Source: Atopomonas hussainii
Lineage (GTDB): Bacteria > Pseudomonadota > Gammaproteobacteria > Pseudomonadales > Pseudomonadaceae
Length of the DNA: 64,000 nt
Reading direction: 5' to 3'
NCBI RefSeq assembly: GCF_900109735.1
Contig: NZ_FOAS01000016.1
Location: 1 to 64,000, forward strand
Shown here: positions 58,151-64,000 of the stretch, in pieces
Numbering within the stretch: the stretch's first letter is position 1
Layout of the letters: each line of letters opens with the position of its first letter
The notes under the pieces: generated by a model
The model's input: the letters and a program-made list of their open reading frames with translations, nothing else
Told to the model about the DNA's origin: nothing
Databases searched by the model: none
Made by a program: the position numbers and the translations under genes

Positions 58151-59407
58151 ATGTTCAGCCGTGATCTGACCCTCGCCCGTTACGATGCCGACCTGGCCGC
58201 CGCCATGGCGCAAGAAGCCCAGCGTCAGGAAGAGCATATCGAGCTGATTGCCTCGGAAAACTACACCAGCCCCGCGGTGATGGAAGCGCAAGGCAGCGTG
58301 CTGACCAACAAGTACGCCGAAGGCTACCCGCACAAGCGCTACTACGGTGGCTGCGAATACGTCGACATCGTTGAGCAACTGGCCATCGACCGCGCCAAAG
58401 AGCTGTTCGGCGCCGACTACGCCAACGTGCAGCCGCACTCCGGCAGCCAAGCTAACAGCGCCGTATTCCAAGCCCTGGTTAAGCCGGGCGACACCGTACT
58501 GGGCATGAGCCTGGCCCACGGCGGTCACCTGACCCACGGCGCCAGCGTTAACTTCTCCGGCAAGATCTACAACGCCGTGCAGTACGGTATCGACGCCGAC
58601 ACTGGCCTGATCAACTACGACGACGTCGAAGCACTGGCCGTTGAGCACCAGCCGAAGATGATCATCGCCGGCTTCAGCGCCTACTCGCAGGTACTGGACT
58701 TCGCCCGCTTCCGCGAAATCGCTGACAAGGTTGGCGCTTACCTGTTCGTCGACATGGCCCACGTGGCCGGTCTGGTTGCCGCTGGCGTGTACCCCAACCC
58801 AGTACCGTTTGCCGATGTGGTCACCACCACCACTCACAAAACCCTGCGCGGCCCGCGTGGCGGCCTGATTCTGGCCAAAGCCAACGAAGAGATTGAGAAG
58901 AAGCTCAACTCAGCCGTATTCCCCGGCGGCCAAGGTGGCCCGCTGATGCACGTGATTGCCGCCAAGGCCGTGTGCTTCAAAGAAGCCCTGCAGCCGGAGT
59001 TCAAAACCTACCAGCAGCAAGTGGTGAAGAACGCCCAAGCGATGGGCAAAGTGTTTATCGAACGCGGCTTTGATGTGGTGTCTGGCGGCACGCAGAACCA
59101 CCTGTTCCTGCTCTCGCTGATCAAGCAAGACATCACCGGCAAAGATGCCGACGCAGCCCTGGGCCGCGCCTTCATCACCGTAAACAAGAACGCCGTGCCG
59201 AACGACCCGCGTTCACCGTTTGTAACCTCTGGCCTGCGTATCGGTACCCCAGCGGTCACCACCCGTGGTTTCGGCGAAGCCGAGTGCAGCCAGCTGGCCA
59301 CGTGGATCTGCGACATCCTCGACAACATGGGCGATGAGTCTGTGGTCGACGCAGTACGCGAGAAGGTCAAAGCCGTGTGCACCAAGTTCCCGGTGTACAC
59401 CGCCTAA
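58151..59407 (+). CDS. glyA: Serine hydroxymethyltransferase
   Basis: 418 residues, full length. GlyA interconverts serine and glycine with tetrahydrofolate and PLP. The PLP-Lys lies in [14 protein letters not shown]; other motifs are [25 protein letters not shown] and [22 protein letters not shown] precedes the ATG. Codon use is very even and strongly biased to C-ending codons, consistent with high expression. A terminator follows. Confidence 0.98.
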   Translation: MFSRDLTLARYDADLAAAMAQEAQRQEEHIELIASENYTSPAVMEAQGSVLTNKYAEGYPHKRYYGGCEYVDIVEQLAIDRAKELFGADYANVQPHSGSQANSAVFQALVKPGDTVLGMSLAHGGHLTHGASVNFSGKIYNAVQYGIDADTGLINYDDVEALAVEHQPKMIIAGFSAYSQVLDFARFREIADKVGAYLFVDMAHVAGLVAAGVYPNPVPFADVVTTTTHKTLRGPRGGLILAKANEEIEKKLNSAVFPGGQGGPLMHVIAAKAVCFKEALQPEFKTYQQQVVKNAQAMGKVFIERGFDVVSGGTQNHLFLLSLIKQDITGKDADAALGRAFITVNKNAVPNDPRSPFVTSGLRIGTPAVTTRGFGEAECSQLATWICDILDNMGDESVVDAVREKVKAVCTKFPVYTA

Positions 59408-59423
59408 GCACCTCGCTTAGCTC

Positions 59424-59453
59424 ACACACAGCCCAGCCTTTGCTGGGCTGTGT
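59424..59453 (+). terminator. Intrinsic terminator of glyA
   Basis: ACACAGCCCAGC and GCTGGGCTGTGT pair perfectly around CTTT, followed by TGTTTCT. Confidence 0.8.
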
Positions 59454-59537
59454 TGTTTCTGGGGCGGCGTTTTTAAGCGTGGCACTTCTGCCCAATGTGC
59501 CAGTAAGCTGAGGCAAAGCCCTGCATAAGGTTCTGCC

Positions 59538-60002
59538 ATGCGCCCCTCCGCCACGCACATCACCCTCGCCCCGCCGGTCATTTATCTGCTGTTTATCGCG
59601 TTTAATGTGTTGCTAAGCCTGCAATTACCTTGGGGCGGCGACGGGCAAAACCCGTGGCTGCGTTACCTCGGCTGGGGTTTGATCGACGCAGGCGTACTGC
59701 TGATCGCCTGGGCAGCCATCCTGATGCACCGCTTCAAAACCACCATCAACCCGTTTAAAAAACCCAGCGCACTGTTGATCGAAGGGCCGTACCGCTTTAG
59801 CCGCAACCCGATTTATCTCGGCGATACGCTGATCTTCTTAGGCATCGGCCTGCTGCTGAGCAGCTGGTGGACCGTGTTACTGCTGCCGCCACTGATAATC
59901 TGCATGAACGAAGGGGTGATTCGCCGCGAAGAAACCTTGCTCACGGGGATTTTTGCCGAACACTACACGCATTACTGCAGCCAAGTGCGCCGTTGGCTAT
60001 AG
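59538..60002 (+). CDS. Isoprenylcysteine carboxyl methyltransferase (ICMT/PEMT)-like membrane protein
   Basis: 154 residues with four membrane helices. The family motif GPYRFSRNPIYLGDTLIFLG and the late INEGVIRREE-like MNEGVIRREETLL stretch place it in the ICMT/PEMT superfamily, which uses SAM to methylate isoprenyl-Cys, lipids or other small molecules. Its bacterial substrate is unknown. Followed at 28 bases by the PilZ gene. Confidence 0.82.
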   Translation: MRPSATHITLAPPVIYLLFIAFNVLLSLQLPWGGDGQNPWLRYLGWGLIDAGVLLIAWAAILMHRFKTTINPFKKPSALLIEGPYRFSRNPIYLGDTLIFLGIGLLLSSWWTVLLLPPLIICMNEGVIRREETLLTGIFAEHYTHYCSQVRRWL

Positions 60003-60029
60003 TGGGTAGAAACCGCTTTGGAGAGCACC

Positions 60030-60398
60030 ATGAGCACTGACGAACGCCGCCGCTTTGCCCGCGTACATTTCGACGCCGAGGCCGACTTGCGCCAAGGCAG
60101 CGCCCGCTGGCGTGTGCCGGTGCTGGACTTATCACTGCACGGTTTACTGCTGCAGCGCCCCGAGAGCTGGAGCGGCCAAGTCGACGAAACCTTTCAGGCC
60201 ACCATCGAGCTGGGTGCCGACATCGAAGTGGTGATGGAAGTGCGCCTCGCCCGCGATGGCGACAAACACTTAGCCTTTAAGTGCGAGCACTTAGATGTCG
60301 ACTCCATGAGCCATCTACGCCGCTTGCTAGAGCTCAACCTCGGCGATGCCAGCTTGCTGGAGCGCGAGCTGGCTACTTTGATCGACATTCACAGCTAA
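60030..60398 (+). CDS. PilZ domain protein
   Basis: 122 residues, a stand-alone PilZ domain. The cyclic-di-GMP-binding motif RxxxR is seen in ERRRFARVHF, and the D/NxSxxG motif in VLDLSLHGLLL. Both are intact, so it should bind c-di-GMP; two diguanylate cyclases are encoded in this window. The ATG at 60030 is preceded by TTGGAGAG; four more codons are open upstream. Confidence 0.9.
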   Translation: MSTDERRRFARVHFDAEADLRQGSARWRVPVLDLSLHGLLLQRPESWSGQVDETFQATIELGADIEVVMEVRLARDGDKHLAFKCEHLDVDSMSHLRRLLELNLGDASLLERELATLIDIHS

Positions 60399-60410
60399 AG
60401 AACCACTGAT

Positions 60411-61772
60411 TTAATTAAACAGCGCATCCAAAGCCTCATCGAGGCGCGTCACCTTCACCACCTCCAGCCCCTCAGGCGACTGCTTAGGGGCGTTACCGAC
60501 CGGCACGATGGCGCGTTTAAAGCCATGCTTGGCGGCTTCTTTTAAGCGCTCTTGGCCGCTTGGCACGGGGCGGATTTCACCCGATAAACCGACCTCGCCA
60601 AACACCAGCAAGTCGCCTTCCAGCGGGCGATTGCGCAAGCTCGACATCACCGCTGCCAGCAGCGCCAAGTCAGCAGCCGTTTCCAGCACTTTCACCCCGC
60701 CGACCACGTTTAAGAACACGTCTTGGTCATAGGTAGCTATGCCGCCGTGGCGGTGCAGCACGGCGAGCAGCATGGCCAAACGGTTTTGATCTAAACCCAA
60801 GGTAACGCGGCGTGGATTGGCCAAGTGACTGGTATCCACCAGCGCCTGCACTTCAACCAACATAGGCCGCGAACCTTCCCACGTGGCCATCACCACGCTG
60901 CCCGGCACCGCCGATTGGGCACGATTGAGGAAGATAGCCGAAGGGTTGGAGACTTCCTTCAAGCCCTTATCGGTCATGCCGAACACGCCCAGCTCATTCA
61001 CTGCGCCGAAACGATTTTTCACCGCGCGCAGCAAGCGCAAGCGGCCATCGGATTCGCCCTCGAAATACAACACGGTATCCACCATGTGCTCGAGCACGCG
61101 CGGGCCGGCCAGCGAGCCTTCTTTGGTCACGTGACCGACCAGAAACACCGCCGTACCGCTTTGCTTGGCAAAACGCACCAACAGCGCGGTGCTCTCGCGC
61201 ACCTGCGCCACACCGCCGGGGGCCGACTGCAGTTGTTCGGTATAAATGGTCTGGATGGAATCGAGCACCATCACCTTAGGCCGCTCGTGGCGTGCGGTAG
61301 CCAAAATGGTCTCGATGCTGGTTTCGGTCATCACCTTGAGCTTGTCTTCGGCCAAGCCTAAGCGCCGTGCTCGCATGGCCACCTGCTGCTGCGACTCTTC
61401 GCCAGTCACGTACAGCGCCGGCACTTGCTCAGCCAGCCTGCAGAGGGTTTGCAGCAAGATGGTGGATTTGCCAATGCCGGGGTCGCCGCCGATCAGCACC
61501 ACCGAGCCTTCTACCAAGCCACCGCCGAGCACACGGTCGAGCTCTGATGAGCCGCTGCCCAAGCGCGGCACTTCCACCACGCTGACCTCGGCCAAGGTCT
61601 GCACCTGCGCTTGTGCACCAGCCCAGTTATTGCTGCGCGAGGCACTGGCTGAAGCCTCCACCACAGTTTCAACCATGGTGTTCCACGCGCCGCACTCGCC
61701 GCACTGGCCCGCCCACTTGGCGAAGGTCGCACCGCATTCGTTGCAGCCGTAGAGTCGTTTCTGTTTAGCCAT
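60411..61772 (-). CDS. radA: DNA repair protein RadA
   Basis: 453 residues. The N-terminal zinc finger is CNECG...CGECGAWN, followed by a RecA-like ATPase with Walker A GGDPGIGKST, the RadA-specific KNRFG motif and a Lon-protease-like C-terminal domain (LLVFGEVGLSGEIRPV). RadA drives branch migration in recombination and processes stalled forks. Confidence 0.97.
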   Translation of the reverse strand: MAKQKRLYGCNECGATFAKWAGQCGECGAWNTMVETVVEASASASRSNNWAGAQAQVQTLAEVSVVEVPRLGSGSSELDRVLGGGLVEGSVVLIGGDPGIGKSTILLQTLCRLAEQVPALYVTGEESQQQVAMRARRLGLAEDKLKVMTETSIETILATARHERPKVMVLDSIQTIYTEQLQSAPGGVAQVRESTALLVRFAKQSGTAVFLVGHVTKEGSLAGPRVLEHMVDTVLYFEGESDGRLRLLRAVKNRFGAVNELGVFGMTDKGLKEVSNPSAIFLNRAQSAVPGSVVMATWEGSRPMLVEVQALVDTSHLANPRRVTLGLDQNRLAMLLAVLHRHGGIATYDQDVFLNVVGGVKVLETAADLALLAAVMSSLRNRPLEGDLLVFGEVGLSGEIRPVPSGQERLKEAAKHGFKRAIVPVGNAPKQSPEGLEVVKVTRLDEALDALFN

Positions 61773-61892
61773 GTTGAGTTCCTTAACCGGGCGGGCGACG
61801 CAAAGCCTGCATGATACGCATTGCGTTGATCAGGATCAGCCCGCACCACCGCCGCGCAGCCAATACTGAGCGCCAAGCAAGCGGAGGAAGCC

Positions 61893-62318
61893 ATGCGGGA
61901 ATTAGTCTTTGTGCACCTTTTAGGCGCCAGCGTCTGGGTTGGCGGGCATCTGTTATTGCTGCTACGCGTATTCCCCAAGGCTTGGCAAAGCCGCGATGTG
62001 GCGGCGATTCGCGCCTTTGAGCAAAGCTATGAAAAACTCGGCATTCCCGCCCTACTGCTGCAAATCATCAGCGGCTTGTGGCTGGCCAGCTTATGGCTGC
62101 CACCGGCGCAGTGGCTGGGTGACTCGCCATTTGCCGCACTGATCCGCATGAAGCTGGCCTGCCTATTAGCCACCGCGCTGCTTGGCGCGCATGCTCGCCT
62201 ACGCCTGATCCCCCGCCTAAACCCCGACAACCTTGGCTGGCTAGGCGTGCATATCGCTGCCATCACCCTAGTTAGCCTTGGGTTTGTCTGGGCCGGCTTG
62301 AGCTTCCGCGTGAGTTAA
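61893..62318 (+). CDS. CopD-like four-helix membrane protein
   Basis: 141 residues with four membrane helices and His residues placed as in CopD/DUF2269-like haem or copper membrane proteins: ELVFVHLLGASVWVGGHLLL at the start, RMKLACLLATALLGAHARL and VHIAAITLVSLGFVWAG. Function is probably related to copper or haem in the membrane, but the family is loosely defined. CGGAGGAAG lies before the ATG. Confidence 0.7.
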   Translation: MRELVFVHLLGASVWVGGHLLLLLRVFPKAWQSRDVAAIRAFEQSYEKLGIPALLLQIISGLWLASLWLPPAQWLGDSPFAALIRMKLACLLATALLGAHARLRLIPRLNPDNLGWLGVHIAAITLVSLGFVWAGLSFRVS

Positions 62319-62335
62319 CTCAACGCCTCCTATGG

Positions 62336-62893
62336 CTAGGGCCGATACAGCATCGCCTTAGCAATCTGCTCGGCCTTCTCGGCGCCACATAAGCGCGCCA
62401 CCACCGCCAAGGCAAACGCCATCGCCGTGGCGGGGCCTTGGCTGGTGATGCACGGGCCGTCTTCCACCACGGGCTGATCGACATAGGCGCAATCGCTTAA
62501 ACGTTCAGCAAAGCTGGGGTAGCAAGTCACTTGCCTGCTCTTAAGCACGCCAAAGCGCTGTAAGGCCAACGCCGGTGCCGCGCAGATAGCGCCGAACAGT
62601 TCGCCACGCGCGGCTTGTGCCTGCACCACAGCGGCCAACTCGTCGGAATCGGCCAAATGCTCAGCGCCCGGTAAGCCGCCGGGCAACAGCACCGCTGTAA
62701 AACTTTGCGCTTTTATCTCGGCCAGCATGGCATCGGCAGTCAGGCGCGTGCCGCGCGCACAGGTCAGCTGCCGCTTAGGGCCAACACTGGCTACGCACAC
62801 GTCAAGCTCGGCGCGGCGCAGCACGTCGATTAGGGTCACGGTTTCGATGTCTTCAATGCCGTCGGCCACGGCCACTAATACCTGTTGTGTCAT
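62336..62893 (-). CDS. DJ-1/PfpI family protein (YajL/ThiJ-like)
   Basis: 185 residues of the DJ-1 fold. The nucleophilic-elbow Cys lies in AICAAPALALQ, the acidic partner near ADGIEDIE at the start, and GGLPGAEHLADS precedes it. YajL-like members protect proteins from oxidative or glyoxal damage; exact activity not shown. AGGAGGAA lies before the ATG. Confidence 0.9.
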   Translation of the reverse strand: MTQQVLVAVADGIEDIETVTLIDVLRRAELDVCVASVGPKRQLTCARGTRLTADAMLAEIKAQSFTAVLLPGGLPGAEHLADSDELAAVVQAQAARGELFGAICAAPALALQRFGVLKSRQVTCYPSFAERLSDCAYVDQPVVEDGPCITSQGPATAMAFALAVVARLCGAEKAEQIAKAMLYRP

Positions 62894-62970
62894 GCGCTAT
62901 TCCTCCATTGATCGGCCGAGTGTGAACCGCCACGGGGAAAAATTCACCCCACCGCAGGCAAGTGGTAAGC

Positions 62971-63024
62971 TGCGCGGTTTTCCGGGCAGGCCAGCGTTAA
63001 GTTGCCGACACAGACAACCGCGCA
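62971..63024 (+). promoter_or_regulatory. Structured leader of the NCS2 permease gene, candidate xanthine-type riboswitch
   Basis: TGCGCGGTT (62971-62979) pairs perfectly with AACCGCGCA (63016-63024). The 36 bases between hold GGCAGGCCAGCGTTAAG and a second short stem, GGCA with TGCC. The element ends 43 bases before the start codon of an NCS2 purine permease. The xanthine-I (NMT1) riboswitch class occurs before NCS2-type permeases in proteobacteria and has a similar two-stem, internal-loop layout. The match to its consensus is from memory and not verified. Confidence 0.45.
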
Positions 63025-63067
63025 CGCCACGCACCCTGCGGCCCGAATCATTCTTGGGGATCAAGCA

Positions 63068-64000
63068 ATGCTGGAAAGACTGTTCCAACTCAGCGCACAC
63101 CAAACCACCGTGCGCACCGAAGTGCTGGCAGGGGTCACCACCTTCCTGACCATGGGCTACATCCTGTTCGTAAACCCCAACATGCTGGCTGATACCGGCA
63201 TGGACCAAGGCGCGGTATTCGTCGCCACCTGCTTGGCCGCCGCCTTGGGCTCACTGATCATGGGTCTGATGGCCAACTACCCGATTGCGCTGGCACCGGG
63301 CATGGGCCTGAACGCCTTCTTCACCTACACCGTTGTCGGCCAATTTGGGCACTCATGGCAAGTGGCCTTGGGCGCGGTGTTTATCTCCGGTGCGCTGTTC
63401 TTTTTATTGTCGATTTTTAAAGTGCGCGAGTGGATCATCAACAGCATCCCGATGGCTTTGCGCTCGGCGATTGCCGCAGGCATTGGCCTGTTCTTGGCGC
63501 TGATTGCACTGAAAAACGCCGGCATCGTCGTCGATCATCCGGCCACCCTGGTTACCTTGGGCGACATGACCCAAGCTGGCCCGCTGCTCGCCACCTTAGG
63601 CTTCGTGATCATCGTGGCACTGGCACACCGCCAAGTGACCGGCGCGGTAATGATCGGTATCTTGATCATCACTGGCTTGTCCATCGCCCTTGGCCAGTCG
63701 AGCATCGACGGCGTGTTCTCTGCCCCGCCAAGCCTGATGCCCACCCTGCTGGAGCTGGACATCGCCGGCGCGCTGGATATCGGCCTAATCAGCGTGATCT
63801 TCGCCTTCTTGTTCGTCGATTTGTTCGACACCTCCGGCACCCTGATCGGCGTGGCGCAAAAAGCCAAGCTGGTGGATGAAACCGGCAAGATGCCTAAGCT
63901 CGGCCGCGCGCTGCTGGCCGACAGCACCGCCACCATGGCCGGTGCGGCGATGGGTACTTCGACCACCACTAGCTATATCGAATCTGCCGCAGGCATCAGC
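63068..64000 (+). CDS. NCS2 family purine permease (AzgA-like), 3' end beyond window
   Basis: 311 codons are present and the frame is open at the window end. It starts MLERLFQLSAHQTTVRTEVL and continues with AGVTTFLTMGYILFVNPNML, NYPIALAPGMGLNAFF and DLFDTSGTLIGVAQKA, all typical of AzgA/PbuG-type adenine, guanine or hypoxanthine permeases. About eight membrane helices are visible. TTGGGGATCAAGCA precedes the ATG. The upstream structured leader may control it. Confidence 0.93.
   Translation, partial: MLERLFQLSAHQTTVRTEVLAGVTTFLTMGYILFVNPNMLADTGMDQGAVFVATCLAAALGSLIMGLMANYPIALAPGMGLNAFFTYTVVGQFGHSWQVALGAVFISGALFFLLSIFKVREWIINSIPMALRSAIAAGIGLFLALIALKNAGIVVDHPATLVTLGDMTQAGPLLATLGFVIIVALAHRQVTGAVMIGILIITGLSIALGQSSIDGVFSAPPSLMPTLLELDIAGALDIGLISVIFAFLFVDLFDTSGTLIGVAQKAKLVDETGKMPKLGRALLADSTATMAGAAMGTSTTTSYIESAAGIS

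Overview
The window looks like chromosomal sequence of a gammaproteobacterium, most likely a member or close relative of the Pseudomonadaceae. The support is indirect: moderately high G+C, the mreB-mreC-mreD-maf-rng-yhdP-nitrilase-tldD order with gatCAB divergent from mreB, malate:quinone oxidoreductase, selD-selU, and several small Pseudomonas-type families (YajG, SlyB, DUF2489, DUF3365, DUF6231-like). No rRNA, tRNA, CRISPR array or prophage was seen. Most of it is ordinary core genome.

Layout. 1-1269: 3' end of an IS5-type insertion sequence that has cut off the start of an MltF-like lytic transglycosylase gene. 1275-7018: small lipoprotein, selU-selD (tRNA 2-selenouridine), a patatin-like protein overlapping a DUF484-GGDEF diguanylate cyclase, and a CDF metal exporter divergent from its MerR-type regulator with a textbook 19-bp-spacer promoter. 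7062-19793: pmbA, darP, tldD, nitrilase, yhdP, rng, maf, mreD, mreC, mreB, i.e. TldD/E protease, cell-shape and RNA processing genes. 19993-23194: gatCAB, for tRNA-dependent amidation. 23279-27994: the main accessory region, a tight minus-strand set (FAH-fold protein with an N-terminal anchor, 54-residue XapX protein, berberine-bridge-like FAD oxidase, DAPG-hydrolase-like protein) facing an IclR-type regulator. This looks like an undescribed catabolic cluster for a phenolic or acylphloroglucinol-like compound. 28210-36052: katG, CaxA-type antiporter, an orphan pcaC, a double-receiver diguanylate cyclase, a LysE exporter, a hydroxyacid dehydrogenase and rsmC.

36063-36845 carries a yybP-ykoY manganese riboswitch in front of a TMEM165/GDT1 (UPF0016) manganese exporter. 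37014-44768 is a run of single genes: SnoaL-like protein, a degenerate M48 lipoprotein lacking the HExxH motif, a chemoreceptor, small Cys-rich proteins, an acyltransferase, small hypothetical proteins, YajG and a DUF3365 haem protein. 44786-46593 is mqo behind a leader of about 285 nt. 46697-58005 holds envelope lipoproteins, pdxH, an EstB-like serine hydrolase, an HDOD protein, dinG, a Gly-rich collagen-like exported protein, OmpA-type proteins, and a compact LEA2 / SEC-C / DUF2489 set. 58151-64000: glyA, an ICMT-like methyltransferase, a PilZ protein, radA, a CopD-like protein, a DJ-1/PfpI protein, and the start of an NCS2/AzgA purine permease behind a structured leader that may be a xanthine-type riboswitch.

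The observations most worth checking are the 23.3-28.0 kb catabolic cluster, the apparent ATT start of mreC just after an intrinsic terminator that separates it from mreB, the NCS2 and mqo leaders, and the active-site loss in the M48 lipoprotein. Family assignments rest on motifs read by eye, not on database searches.
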